The notes: generated by a model not told the origin, from the sequence alone. Positions 23,616 to 32,976 are shown, counted from the first letter of the stretch. The stretch: 37,330 nucleotides of DNA from an alpha proteobacterium SCGC AAA536-K22 (GCA_000421325.1 ATWQ01000017.1:1-37330), one strand, 5' to 3'. Program-made: numbers and translations.

Positions 23616-24905
23616 TCAGTTTGGAATATCGATCTTCTGTGTCCCTTTCATATAAGGTACTAACACTTCAGGTATTATAACAGATCCATCTTTTTGTTGA
23701 TAATTTTCTAATATAGCTATCATTGTTCTGCCTATAGCTAGTCCAGAACCATTTAAAGTATGCAAAAAATCAATTTTATTAGTTTCTTTATCCTTAAATT
23801 TTGCATTCATTCTTCTGGCTTGAAAATCTCCACAATTACTACAAGAGGATATTTCTCTGAAGGCACCCTTACCTTTGTTTTGACCAGGCAACCAAACTTC
23901 TAGGTCGTATGTTTTTTTTGCAGAAAAACCAACATCTCCAGAACATAATTTCATTACTCTATAAGGTAAATTTAATTTTTGTAGAATAGTTTCTGCACTT
24001 AAAACCAAACGGTTTAGTTCTTCATTTGATTCTAAGGGATTAGTTATAAAAACCATTTCAACTTTAGAGAATTGATGCTGTCTTATCATACCTCTGGTAT
24101 CAGCTCCTGCAGCGCCAGCTTCTGATCTGAAACAAGGAGTATTAGCTACAAACCGCAAGGGTAATATTTTTTTGTCAACTATTTCATTACTTACAATATT
24201 AGTAAGTGGTACTTCAGCTGTAGGTATTAACCATCTATTATCTGTTGTGTTAAAAAGATCTTCTGAAAACTTTGGGAGCTGCCCAGTGCCAAACAAAGCA
24301 TCTTCTCTTACAATATAAGGAGGAGAAACTTCTTCAAAATCTAATTCTTTTAAATGCGTATCAAGCATAAAAGATGAAAGTGCCCTCTCCAACAAAGCTA
24401 ACTTACCTCTTAATAATACAAACCTGGAACCAGAAATTTTTACACCTGTCTTAAAGTCAAGTTCATTTAATTTTTCGCCAATCTCTACATGATCTTTTGG
24501 TTTAAAAGAAAATACTCGCTTATCACCCCATTCTTTAATAAATTCATTTTCAAATTCAGTTTCACCATCTGGAACATCTTCATCCAAATAATTAGGCAGC
24601 TCTTTTAAAATGTCATTTAGTTCCTTTGATAATTTTTTTATTTTATCATCTATTTGACCTAAATCAGATTTATAATTATCTAAATTTAATTTTAAACTTG
24701 ATACATCTGAACCTATTGATAATAACTTTCCAATTTCTTTAGAAGCAGTATTTCTTTTTTGCTGTATTGATTGAATTTCTGTTTGATAACCTCGTATTGA
24801 AGTATCAATTTCAAGAATAAAAGAAGATTTTATATTTAAACCTCTTCGCTTCATTAATTTTTCAAATTTTTCAGGGTGATTTCTTATAAATTTAATATCA
24901 TGCAT
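23616..24905 (-). CDS. serS: Seryl-tRNA synthetase
   Basis: A 429-residue class II synthetase charging tRNA-Ser. The N-terminal arm (about 25-105) is a long coiled coil that grips the tRNA's variable arm. The catalytic core has LIPTAEVPLTNIVSNE, motif 2 CFRSEAGAAGADTRGMIRQHQFSKVEM and motif 3 NGSGLAIGRTMIAILENYQ near the end. Length is typical. It starts at ATG 24905, 17 bases after tatC. The position between tatC and surE is the usual one in alphaproteobacteria. Confidence 0.97.
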   Translation of the reverse strand: MHDIKFIRNHPEKFEKLMKRRGLNIKSSFILEIDTSIRGYQTEIQSIQQKRNTASKEIGKLLSIGSDVSSLKLNLDNYKSDLGQIDDKIKKLSKELNDILKELPNYLDEDVPDGETEFENEFIKEWGDKRVFSFKPKDHVEIGEKLNELDFKTGVKISGSRFVLLRGKLALLERALSSFMLDTHLKELDFEEVSPPYIVREDALFGTGQLPKFSEDLFNTTDNRWLIPTAEVPLTNIVSNEIVDKKILPLRFVANTPCFRSEAGAAGADTRGMIRQHQFSKVEMVFITNPLESNEELNRLVLSAETILQKLNLPYRVMKLCSGDVGFSAKKTYDLEVWLPGQNKGKGAFREISSCSNCGDFQARRMNAKFKDKETNKIDFLHTLNGSGLAIGRTMIAILENYQQKDGSVIIPEVLVPYMKGTQKIDIPN

Positions 24906-24922
24906 AGCAATTCTCGTTTAAT

Positions 24923-25699
24923 TCACTTGGTATTAAGAAATTTTGAAAATATTATAGAAATTTCGTATAAAGCTATGATTGGTAAAGCAAGCAAAATTTG
25001 TGAAATAACATCAGGAGGTGTTAAAATTGCTGCAATCACAAACGCTGTTAAAATTGCATACTTTCTCTTACTAGCCAAATCTTCTGGAGTAATTATACCA
25101 GACTTAACAAGTAATAACAATATTACCGGTAATTCAAAACATAATCCAAAAGCAAATATTAATTTCATAATTAAAGATAAATATTCAGATATTCTAGGCT
25201 CTAATTCAATAGGTAATGAACCATCAACACTACTAACTTGGAATGAAAGGAAAAAGTCCCAAGCTAATGGAATTACAATGTAATATACCATAGCAGCGCC
25301 TGCTAAAAAGAGGACTGGAGTAGCCAGCAAAAAAGGAAGAAAAGCTTTTTTTTCATTTTGGTATAAACCTGGAGCCACAAAACGCCAGATTTGAATTAAA
25401 AAAATTGGTAATGAAACACATATAGATATAAAAAAAGCAACTTTTACCTGAGTAAAAAAACCTTCATGTAATGCCGTATAAATCATCCTACCACCGTTTT
25501 CTAATATTTGAGATGCTAGGGGAGCTTGAAGGAAATTATAAACAATATCTGCTAGATTTTGATTGTCGTTTGTAAATTTTATAAAGCATAAAAAAAACAG
25601 TAATAGAAAAGCACAAAAGGATACTAAAAGTCTATTTCTTAGTTCAATTAAATGATCTAATAATGTCATATTATGTTCTGATTTTTTTACTTTTGCCAT
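24923..25699 (-). CDS. tatC: Twin-arginine translocase subunit TatC
   Basis: A 258-residue six-helix membrane protein that recognises twin-arginine signal peptides on folded cargo. Diagnostic stretches are MTLLDHLIELRNRLLVSF (11-28), FFTQVKVAFFISICVSLPIFLIQIWRFVAPGLYQNEKKAF (about 90-129) and AFGLCFELPVILLLLVKSGI. Residues facing the signal peptide (the L-E-L-R segment and the E in CFELP) are present. It lies 16 bases after tatB, last in a tatABC set, and 17 bases before serS. Confidence 0.97.
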   Translation of the reverse strand: MAKVKKSEHNMTLLDHLIELRNRLLVSFCAFLLLFFLCFIKFTNDNQNLADIVYNFLQAPLASQILENGGRMIYTALHEGFFTQVKVAFFISICVSLPIFLIQIWRFVAPGLYQNEKKAFLPFLLATPVLFLAGAAMVYYIVIPLAWDFFLSFQVSSVDGSLPIELEPRISEYLSLIMKLIFAFGLCFELPVILLLLVKSGIITPEDLASKRKYAILTAFVIAAILTPPDVISQILLALPIIALYEISIIFSKFLNTK

Positions 25700-25715
25700 A
25701 GTAAATTCTTAAAAA

Positions 25716-26078
25716 TTATTTTTTAATAGTTTTAGAAGTTTTTTTTGGTTTAACTGAGGTTTTTTGAGAGTTTTTAATTTCATTAACATTATCCTTCAAA
25801 GATTTTACGTTTATCTCATTTTTTAAATCTTTGATTTCGTTTATTTCTGAATCTATTATAGGATTATTTTCTATTTTACTAACTTCCTTCCTAAGATCTG
25901 AAATTTCAGATTCATTAGCTAAATCGTCAATTCCAGAGTGAAATTGAGAAGCCATTGTCTTTATTTTTCTGATAAAAGTGGTTATCGATCTTAGCACTTT
26001 TGGTAAATCTTTTGGCCCAACCACAATAAGTAAAACGAAAGAAATTAAAAGAAATTCTGGAAAACCAATATCTAGCAT
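25716..26078 (-). CDS. tatB: Twin-arginine translocase subunit TatB
   Basis: A 120-residue single-span protein that joins TatC in the receptor complex. It begins MLDIGFPEFLLISFVLLIVVGPKDLPKVLR, with the glutamate in the helix (E8) and the GP hinge typical of TatB, followed by an amphipathic helix (SITTFIRKIKTMASQF) and a lysine-rich, variable tail. It starts at ATG 26078, 20 bases after tatA, within tatABC. Confidence 0.95.
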   Translation of the reverse strand: MLDIGFPEFLLISFVLLIVVGPKDLPKVLRSITTFIRKIKTMASQFHSGIDDLANESEISDLRKEVSKIENNPIIDSEINEIKDLKNEINVKSLKDNVNEIKNSQKTSVKPKKTSKTIKK

Positions 26079-26098
26079 TTAGAACTTTCTGAAAAATA

Positions 26099-26350
26099 TT
26101 AAGATTTCTTTTTAACAGTTTGTTTCTTTTTTGCTGATTTTTTAACTGTTTTCTTTTTGGGGGTAGCTTTCTGTTCAGAAATAACCTCAACTTCTTCTTC
26201 ATTGTCTTTATTAGATTTAACTTGATCTTTGAAATTCTTTAGACCTTTACCAAAATCACCCATTATGCTAGATAATTTACCCTTCCCACCAAATAAGATA
26301 AGAACAACTACCAAGACAATAATCCAATGCCAAATACTAAATGCACCCAT
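26099..26350 (-). CDS. tatA: Twin-arginine translocase subunit TatA
   Basis: An 83-residue protein whose oligomers form the passage for folded proteins. It has a short helix ([16 protein letters not shown]), the FG hinge, an amphipathic helix ([17 protein letters not shown]) and a very lysine-rich tail ([19 protein letters not shown]). It starts at ATG 26350, first of tatABC. A 78-base gap to the upstream ABC ATPase could hold its own promoter. Confidence 0.95.
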   Translation of the reverse strand: MGAFSIWHWIIVLVVVLILFGGKGKLSSIMGDFGKGLKNFKDQVKSNKDNEEEVEVISEQKATPKKKTVKKSAKKKQTVKKKS

Positions 26351-26428
26351 AATATTAACTCCTAAAATTGTAGATTACTTATAACTTAATTAGATATTAT
26401 ATGTAATTTTTTTTTATATTAAAAATAA

Positions 26429-27505
26429 TTATTGCTGAAAAACAAAAATTTGTGATGGATCAGTATAAACTAATACTTTATCATCTACATTAAAGAAATT
26501 TAATCCTGGAATTTTAGCATGAATATGAAAATTTGACTTGTTAACCTTTAAAGATAAATGAACTAATGTTGATCCTGCCAATAATCTAGCTTCCATTACA
26601 TAACCAAAATAAGGTGAAGTAACGAAACCATTTATATTGTTCTTGTAAGAATTTAAATTATTTTCTGCAAAAAGATTAATAGCTTCATTTCTTATAACAA
26701 TCTTTACCATTTTTTTATTGAGCTTTTTAGAGCATTTGAAAGTACCTAAAACAGTATTTACAGATCCATCTTCAACTGTTCCTTCGAAAACGTTAATCTC
26801 TCCAAAAAATTCTGCAATGAAAGCAGATTTAGGGCGCAAATACAAATCAATTGGACTTCCAAATTGTTCAATAGAACCATTATTTAAAACACCAATTTTA
26901 TCTGACATAAACATAGCTTCTTCTGGATCATGAGTCACTAGTAAGGCAGATATATTATGCTCTCTAAGTATATGTAACATTTGATCTCTAATTTTTTCTT
27001 TCAACCTTGAGTCTAAATTTGAATATGGTTCATCTAAGAAAATAATTTTTGGATCACTGGCCATGGCTCTTACGAGAGCTACTTGCTGTTGTTGACCTCC
27101 AGACAACTCATGAGGATATTTATCAGCTAAAATTGAAATATCGATTTCAATCATCAAGCTTTGTATTTTATTTTTTTGTTTTTCTATTTCAATTGATTTC
27201 ATTCCAAAAAAAATATTCTGCATTATTGTCAAATGTGGGAAAAGAGCACAGTCTTGAAAAACATAACCAACATCTCTTTTTTCTGAATTAACATGAATAT
27301 TAGAAGATGAGACTATTTCTTTATTTATTTTAATCTCTCCTTTCTGAAGTTTTTCAATGCCACTTGCTAATTTAAGTAAAGTAGTTTTTCCACATCCTGA
27401 AGGTCCTAATAAAGAAACTACTTCACCTAATTCAAGTTTCATAGAAAAATCATTTAAGATTTGTTGTTTGTTATATGCATGAGATATATTGAAAAATTCT
27501 AACAA
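26429..27505 (-). CDS. ABC transporter ATP-binding protein, FbpC/iron-type
   Basis: A 358-residue ATPase of the Fe3+/spermidine/sulfate importer class. Walker A is GPSGCGKTT (34-42), the Q-loop is VFQDCALFPHLT, the signature LSGGQQQQVALVRAM, Walker B IIFLDEPYSNLD and the switch histidine in LLVTHDPEEAM. After about residue 240 comes a TOBE-like regulatory domain (FFGEINVFEGTVED to the end). The start is TTG 27505. No permease or binding protein is adjacent; the gene sits alone between scpB and tatA, which are usually neighbours, so its partners must be elsewhere. The closest fit by eye is ferric iron uptake, but substrate is not proven. Confidence 0.88.
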   Translation of the reverse strand: MLEFFNISHAYNKQQILNDFSMKLELGEVVSLLGPSGCGKTTLLKLASGIEKLQKGEIKINKEIVSSSNIHVNSEKRDVGYVFQDCALFPHLTIMQNIFFGMKSIEIEKQKNKIQSLMIEIDISILADKYPHELSGGQQQQVALVRAMASDPKIIFLDEPYSNLDSRLKEKIRDQMLHILREHNISALLVTHDPEEAMFMSDKIGVLNNGSIEQFGSPIDLYLRPKSAFIAEFFGEINVFEGTVEDGSVNTVLGTFKCSKKLNKKMVKIVIRNEAINLFAENNLNSYKNNINGFVTSPYFGYVMEARLLAGSTLVHLSLKVNKSNFHIHAKIPGLNFFNVDDKVLVYTDPSQIFVFQQ

Positions 27506-27540
27506 AACAGTGCCTGATTTTAAAAAAGTTAAATATATAT

Positions 27541-28128
27541 TTAATCTATTACTTGATCACCAAAAATTATTTTATTTTTATCAAGAAGCCCAGAACTTTT
27601 TAGGTCTTCAATTCCAGGAAGTTCATTAATTTCTTTTAAACCAAAATGATCTAAGAAATTATTAGAAGTTTTCCAAGTTAATGGGTTGCCTGGGGTTGAT
27701 CTTCTTTGGCCAGGTTGTATCCAACCTAATTCTAAAAGTAAATCTATAGTACCTCTACTTAACGAAACACCCCTTATATTCTCTATTTCTGATCGAGTAA
27801 TTGGTTGATGATATGCAATAATTGCTAGGGTTTCAGTCGCTGCTCTAGATAAAGGTTTTGGAACTATTCTTTCAATATTCAAATATTCAGAAACTTCAGA
27901 GGATGTCCTAAAAGCATAAGAATTATTTATAGTACATAAATTTACTCCACTAGATATGTATTTATTTTCTAATGCAGTTAAAATTTCATCAAGTAATTTA
28001 TTATCAGTAATTGTTTTTTGTAGTTCCAAATATGAAATAGGTTCTGCAGAAGAAAAAATTAAAGCTTCAACAATCTTTTGTTTTAAACCAAAATTAATTT
28101 CTTTATTATTTTCATTTAAATTTTCCAT
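27541..28128 (-). CDS. scpB: Segregation and condensation protein B
   Basis: A 195-residue winged-helix protein that binds the kleisin ScpA and, with SMC, forms the condensin that organises the chromosome. Recognisable blocks are KIVEALIFSSAEPIS (18-32), LSRAATETLAIIAYHQPITRSEIENIRGV (about 92-120) and LLELGWIQPGQRRSTPGNPLTWKTS. Length is normal. ATG 28128 has AGG six bases upstream and follows scpA by 42 bases in the same operon. Confidence 0.95.
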   Translation of the reverse strand: MENLNENNKEINFGLKQKIVEALIFSSAEPISYLELQKTITDNKLLDEILTALENKYISSGVNLCTINNSYAFRTSSEVSEYLNIERIVPKPLSRAATETLAIIAYHQPITRSEIENIRGVSLSRGTIDLLLELGWIQPGQRRSTPGNPLTWKTSNNFLDHFGLKEINELPGIEDLKSSGLLDKNKIIFGDQVID

Positions 28129-28170
28129 AAATTACCTAATCATATGTCCAATGTTATTTAAGAATATGCA

Positions 28171-28923
28171 TCATTTATTTTTAGAACTTATTAAAATTTT
28201 ATCATTAAAATTATCTTGTCTTAACGATATATCACCCTCTTTTACAAGTTCCAACGATGCTACAAAATGTGAAGCTAAAGAAGATTTTATCTCAAGCTTA
28301 TCTATAATGTTTTTTGGAATAAAATCCAGTAAGTTTAGCCAACCATCAGATGTTTTAAGTAATTTTTTTAACCTATTTATAGCATCCTCAACAGAATATA
28401 ATTTAGTTTCGGCAATTATTATTGATTTATTATTATCTTTTGTAACAATTTTTCCATAAGTTTTTATTAAATCATATAAGCTTAACTCATAATTTATAGT
28501 ATTATTAATGTTGAAAAACTCTGGATCACCTCTTTTAAAAAAATGAGTTCCTAATTGATGTTTTTTTAAAAGAAGTTTTGATACTTTTTGAATTCCTTCC
28601 AGTCTCTTTATTTGGAATTCTAATAACTCAGACATTTCTTCTGCAGTTTGTGAACTTTCAATTTTATCTTCCGGTAATAACAGTTTTGATTTTAAAAAAG
28701 CAAGCCAAGCTCCCATAACTAAGTATTCAGCTGCAATATCAATATCCTTTTTAATAACATCATCTAAAAATTCTAAATACTGTTCTGCTAATTTAAGTAT
28801 TGATAACTTAGTTAAATCAATTTTATGATCCCTAGCCAGACTCAAAAGTAAATCAATAGGTCCTTCAAATCCATCTAAAGTCAAACTTAATACATCTATT
28901 TTAGGAATAATTAATTCTGACAC
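28171..28923 (-). CDS. scpA: Segregation and condensation protein A
   Basis: A 250-residue kleisin bridging the SMC heads. The N-terminal domain has LDGFEGPIDLLLSLARDHKIDLTKLSILKLAEQYL (16-50) and AAEYLVMGAWLAFLKSKLLLP (64-84), both hallmarks of ScpA. The C-terminal part ends in a winged helix (SLASHFVASLELVKEGDISLRQDNFNDKI). The start is GTG 28923. It lies seven bases after the SPOR gene; the nagZ gene often found between these two in alphaproteobacteria is absent here. Confidence 0.95.
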   Translation of the reverse strand: MSELIIPKIDVLSLTLDGFEGPIDLLLSLARDHKIDLTKLSILKLAEQYLEFLDDVIKKDIDIAAEYLVMGAWLAFLKSKLLLPEDKIESSQTAEEMSELLEFQIKRLEGIQKVSKLLLKKHQLGTHFFKRGDPEFFNINNTINYELSLYDLIKTYGKIVTKDNNKSIIIAETKLYSVEDAINRLKKLLKTSDGWLNLLDFIPKNIIDKLEIKSSLASHFVASLELVKEGDISLRQDNFNDKILISSKNK

Positions 28924-28930
28924 ATTTCAC

Positions 28931-29584
28931 TCATTTATTTACTTGTAAAATACAAACAATTTTTTGTTTTTTAAACTTGTCACATAAGTTCAGACCATTA
29001 GCTTTATTTAAAGGAGAGGTCCAAACTCTGTGAAATACTAATTTTTCACTGTTGGTATAGGTATAAATTTCTAATCTAACATTTGATAATAAACTATTAA
29101 ATTTTTTGTTCATGTTTTTTTTAGCAAGTTGTGCCTTGTCTAAATTTCTAAATGAACCGAATTGTACTCTATATAATCCAAATTGTTTTTCAGATTTTGT
29201 TTTGATTTTACTAGGAATTTTAACTTTTTTTTCACTATTTTTAATAATATTGTTCTTTAATTCTTTTGTATTTTTTGTTTTGTTATTAATTTTTTCTTCA
29301 ATAACATCTAAAGGTAAAAGTTCAGGTTCAGCAGGAGGAAGTCTAAGTTTCTCGTTAGTAACTAAAGCTTTTTTATTATTCAATATTTCTATATCAAGAT
29401 TTGATACTTTTTTTCCACCAACATCTTTTGGAATAGTAAAAATATCTTTATTATCAGGGCCTAATACTACCAACTCATCATTATCATTTTTTTCAAAAAT
29501 TATTTTTAATGCAAATAATCCTAAAGAAAAAAAAATACCCGAACTTAAAAAAATAATGATGGTTATTTTTAAGTAATTTTTCAT
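28931..29584 (-). CDS. SPOR-domain membrane protein
   Basis: A 217-residue protein with one N-terminal membrane helix (LKITIIIFLSSGIFFSLGLFAL), a long charged, lysine- and asparagine-rich linker, and a C-terminal SPOR domain (about 135 to the end: KQFGLYRVQFGSFRNLDKAQLAKKNM ... VFHRVWTSPLNKANGL). SPOR domains bind glycan strands stripped of side peptides at the division site, so this is probably a cell-division or cell-wall protein. I start it at ATG 29584, four bases after the argS stop; an in-frame TTG at 29599 would overlap argS. Position between argS and scpA is the usual alphaproteobacterial one. Confidence 0.87.
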   Translation of the reverse strand: MKNYLKITIIIFLSSGIFFSLGLFALKIIFEKNDNDELVVLGPDNKDIFTIPKDVGGKKVSNLDIEILNNKKALVTNEKLRLPPAEPELLPLDVIEEKINNKTKNTKELKNNIIKNSEKKVKIPSKIKTKSEKQFGLYRVQFGSFRNLDKAQLAKKNMNKKFNSLLSNVRLEIYTYTNSEKLVFHRVWTSPLNKANGLNLCDKFKKQKIVCILQVNK

Positions 29585-29588
29585 AAAT

Positions 29589-31325
29589 TTACATTTCAAA
29601 TATTGGTTTTATTTTAAGAATACTTAACCCTTTTCTAATTGTTAAAGCAACTGCTTTAACTAATAACAATCTCGCATTTGTTAACTTTACATCGTTTTCA
29701 ACTATAAATTTAACATTCAAATTATCTTTACCCTTATTCCATAGAGTATGAAACATACTTGATAGCTCTATTAAATAATAACAAATTCGATGAGGTTCAT
29801 GATTTTTGGCAGCTAATTCTAATGTTCTTGGCCATTGAGATATAAATTTAATCAATTCAGTTTCATCATTTCCACTTAAAAGATCTATGTTTTCAACACT
29901 AAGATTTTCTTCTAAAATTTCTGCTGATTTAAAAATAGAGTTACAACGAGCATGCGCGTATTGAACATAAAAAACCGGATTGTCTTTTGACTTTTCAGTA
30001 ACCTTTTTAAAATCAAAATCTAAAGATTGATCATTTCTTCTTGTTAACATTATAAATCTAATTACGTCTTTTCCTACAGCATCTATTATATCAGAAAGGG
30101 TTACAAAATTTCCTGCCCTTTTACTCATTTTTATAGGATTACCGTTTTCCATAAGGTTTACCAAAGCACACACTTTTGTATCAATAGTGATAGAACCATT
30201 TGAAAGAGCATTAACTGCTGCATTAATTCTTGATATATATCCTGTATGATCAGCGCCTAATACATTTATTAAATCTCCGTTTGTTCTATTAATTTTATCT
30301 AAGTGGTAAGCCATATCAGTTGCAAAATAAGTCCAACTACCATCTGATTTTTTTAGGGCTCTATCTAAATCATCACCAAAATTAGATGATTTGAATAGAA
30401 ATTGTTGTCGTTTTACCCATGTATTTGGATCTATTCCTTTAGGAGGATCAAGAGTGCCGTAATAAGTCAGATTTTTATTCTCAAGTAAAGTTAATATGTC
30501 TGTCAATAAATTGCCTGAAATAATATTTTTTTCACTAGTAAAGACATCCATTTTGACACCTAACTTTGAAAGATCTTTTTTAATCATTTTCATTATAACT
30601 TCTATAGAAACTTTTCTAACTAAATCAAAAACATCTTTTTTTGATTTTTGTTTTAAGTTTTTTCCATACTTTTTGAAAAGTTGTTTTCCAACGTCTTTTA
30701 AATACTCACCTGGATATAGACCATTTGGAATTTCTTTTATATCTTGTCCATTACACTCATCATATCTTAGCAAAGAAGATTCGACTAATTTTTCTATCTG
30801 ACTTCCTGCGTCATTTATATAATATTCTCTTATAACTTTATACCCAACTTCATCTAAAAGAGATGCAAGCGCATCTCCAAAAACAGCTCCTCTAGCATGA
30901 CCTGCATGTAAGGGGCCTGTTGGATTAGCAGAGACATATTCTAAATTAATATTTTGACCTTTTCCAATATTCTGCTTGTCCCAATTTTGAGGATTTAAAA
31001 GCATATTCTTTATAAAATCTGACCAAGTAGATTGTTTTAATGTAATATTAATAAAACCTGGTCCAGCGATGTCAACAAGTGCAATATTTGGTAGCTTTAA
31101 AATATATGGTTTAAGTTTATTCGCAATTTCTTTTGGATTTAACTTTAAACTTTTACTTAAAAGCATTGCTAAATTAGTAGACATATCCCCATTAATATTG
31201 TTTTTGGGAGGTTCTAACGTAATCTTCTTAAGTATTTCACTATTATCAAAGTTATGCTTAGATTCTAATTTAAACTTATCTAGTAACTCAATAATATAAT
31301 TAAAATAAATTTTATAAATATTCAT
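29589..31325 (-). CDS. argS: Arginyl-tRNA synthetase
   Basis: A 578-residue class I synthetase charging tRNA-Arg. The N-terminal Arg-specific domain covers about 1-115. The HIGH motif is in VSANPTGPLHAGHARGAVFGD, with the variant HAGH normal for ArgRS, and the KMSKS-like loop is KMSKRAGNFVTL. The C-terminal anticodon-binding helices contain VQYAHARCNSIF. It starts at ATG 31325, five bases after the dgt stop, and ends just before the SPOR gene. Confidence 0.97.
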   Translation of the reverse strand: MNIYKIYFNYIIELLDKFKLESKHNFDNSEILKKITLEPPKNNINGDMSTNLAMLLSKSLKLNPKEIANKLKPYILKLPNIALVDIAGPGFINITLKQSTWSDFIKNMLLNPQNWDKQNIGKGQNINLEYVSANPTGPLHAGHARGAVFGDALASLLDEVGYKVIREYYINDAGSQIEKLVESSLLRYDECNGQDIKEIPNGLYPGEYLKDVGKQLFKKYGKNLKQKSKKDVFDLVRKVSIEVIMKMIKKDLSKLGVKMDVFTSEKNIISGNLLTDILTLLENKNLTYYGTLDPPKGIDPNTWVKRQQFLFKSSNFGDDLDRALKKSDGSWTYFATDMAYHLDKINRTNGDLINVLGADHTGYISRINAAVNALSNGSITIDTKVCALVNLMENGNPIKMSKRAGNFVTLSDIIDAVGKDVIRFIMLTRRNDQSLDFDFKKVTEKSKDNPVFYVQYAHARCNSIFKSAEILEENLSVENIDLLSGNDETELIKFISQWPRTLELAAKNHEPHRICYYLIELSSMFHTLWNKGKDNLNVKFIVENDVKLTNARLLLVKAVALTIRKGLSILKIKPIFEM

Positions 31326-31330
31326 AAACT

Positions 31331-32518
31331 CTAATTTTCCTTGTCAAAATATTTTTGGTACTCTCTTTTTAAATAACCATCTGTCATACCTGCAATATAA
31401 TCTGTAATCACTCGTGATTGTTTAGATGCTGAAAGATTACCTTTTAAACTTTTCCACTGTTCTGGAAGCAAGTTGGGATCTTTATGGAATAGAAAAAATA
31501 ATTTTTCTATCATTAAAGAATTATTATTTAATTTATTTATTAAAAAATAATTATTATACATATTTTTAAATAAAAAATTCCTGATTTCTTCCATATTACT
31601 ATAAGCAGATGGACTAAGTTTAATTATTTTATCTTCAAAACAACGAATTTGGTTAGAGTTTTCAAAATTATTAATATTAATGACAGTTAACGAGTTTGAA
31701 ACAACGTCATTAATAAAATAACTTATTAAATGTCTAATAAATTGATGTATTAAAATATCAATTTTAATGTTAACAAATTCTTTTTTCAACTTTTGTATAA
31801 TTTCGTCAATAATTTTAATTTTACGAAGATCATTTATTGTAAATAGATTCTCACGAAGACCGTCATCAAAATCATGGGTTAAATATGCAATATCATCTGA
31901 GATATTCGCCACTTGTCCTTCTAAAGAGGGGTAAGTATTTAAATCTAATGGAAATATTTTATTAATTTCATCAATAGTATAAGGTATTTTTTTATCACCA
32001 AAAAATGGACCATTATGTTTAATTAAACCCTCTAATGTCTCAAAAGTAAGATTTAGTCCATTAAAATTAGGATATTTTTTTTCTAGTACTGTCACAACTC
32101 TTATAGATTGTTCATTATGATTAAACCCACCAGAGTTTATCATAAGTCTTTTTAGTACATCTTCTCCTCTATGACCAAGAGGAGGATGGCCTAGGTCATG
32201 AGCAAGTGCAATCGTTTCAGCTAAATCTTCATTAATTTTAAGTGCTTTTGCAATTGATCTTGCAATTTGTGAAACTTCAAGTGTATGAGTGAGGCGGGTT
32301 CTATAATGATCTCCATCGTGATAGACAAAAACTTGTGTTTTATCTTTTAAACGCCTGAAAGCCTCAGAATGAATTATTCTATCCCTATCTCTTTGAAATT
32401 CTGAGCGACCCAATATAAGAGGTTCATCAGTATACATTCTGCCTCTACTTTCAGAACTGTAACACGCGTAGGGACTTAGATGTCGATTGTCATCATTATT
32501 TTTCAATAATATTTCCAA
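31331..32518 (-). CDS. dgt: Deoxyguanosinetriphosphate triphosphohydrolase-like protein
   Basis: A 395-residue HD-superfamily enzyme that splits dNTPs into nucleoside and triphosphate. It has RDRIIHSEAFRRLKDKTQVF (44-63), TRLTHTLEVSQIARSIA (74-90) and AETIALAHDLGHPPLGHRGED (100-120); H78, H107 and D108 are metal ligands of the HD site, with the D in DISDDIAYLTHDFDDGL completing it. It belongs to the shorter dGTPase-like type. The start is TTG 32518 without a clear ribosome site, so the exact N-terminus is uncertain. It heads the long leftward operon and is divergent from erpA. Confidence 0.94.
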   Translation of the reverse strand: MEILLKNNDDNRHLSPYACYSSESRGRMYTDEPLILGRSEFQRDRDRIIHSEAFRRLKDKTQVFVYHDGDHYRTRLTHTLEVSQIARSIAKALKINEDLAETIALAHDLGHPPLGHRGEDVLKRLMINSGGFNHNEQSIRVVTVLEKKYPNFNGLNLTFETLEGLIKHNGPFFGDKKIPYTIDEINKIFPLDLNTYPSLEGQVANISDDIAYLTHDFDDGLRENLFTINDLRKIKIIDEIIQKLKKEFVNIKIDILIHQFIRHLISYFINDVVSNSLTVININNFENSNQIRCFEDKIIKLSPSAYSNMEEIRNFLFKNMYNNYFLINKLNNNSLMIEKLFFLFHKDPNLLPEQWKSLKGNLSASKQSRVITDYIAGMTDGYLKREYQKYFDKEN

Positions 32519-32611
32519 TAATTAATTCATTTATGTATAATTATATGATATTTTGTATGATAACACGTGTATTTGCTGTTTCAATGAGTAAAATTTTACA
32601 AGGTAAATTGA

Positions 32612-32959
32612 ATGAATGAAGTAAGTGAAATTATTAACCAAGATTTTAAATTGTCTAAAGAAGCTATAGACAGAGTTAAAATTTTATTGAAAAGTGAAAC
32701 AGGGTCTTACTTTAAAATTTCCGTTCTGGGTGGTGGATGCTCGGGTTTTCAATATGATTTTTCTTTTGTAAATTCACCAAATAGTGACGATTTAGTTTTC
32801 AACGAAAATGGAATTTGTTATTTAGTAGATAAAGTTTCAATGGAATTTCTAAATGGTAGCACTTTAGAATATGTGTCTGAATTAGCAGGAGCATATTTTA
32901 AAATTGAAAACCCTAACGCTACAGCTAATTGCGGTTGCGGCACTAGTTTTTCAATATGA
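32612..32959 (+). CDS. erpA: A-type iron-sulfur carrier protein
   Basis: A 115-residue HesB/IscA-family protein that carries iron-sulfur clusters to target enzymes. The three conserved cysteines are in LGGGCSGFQYDF and ANCGCGTSFS (C-x-C near the C-terminus). It has the invariant GSTLEYVSELAGAYFKIENPNA stretch before the last motif. ErpA and IscA are hard to tell apart here; standing alone beside dgt and xthA, without isc or suf genes, favours ErpA. It starts at ATG 32612 with AAGG a few bases upstream and precedes xthA by 17 bases. Confidence 0.93.
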   Translation: MNEVSEIINQDFKLSKEAIDRVKILLKSETGSYFKISVLGGGCSGFQYDFSFVNSPNSDDLVFNENGICYLVDKVSMEFLNGSTLEYVSELAGAYFKIENPNATANCGCGTSFSI

Positions 32960-32976
32960 TTTTTTTTTAAAAAAAA

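Noticed and set aside
32588-32599. Palindrome GTAAAATTTTAC just before erpA as a regulator site
   Set aside because: It is almost pure AT in an AT-rich genome and could easily arise by chance; no second copy was noticed.
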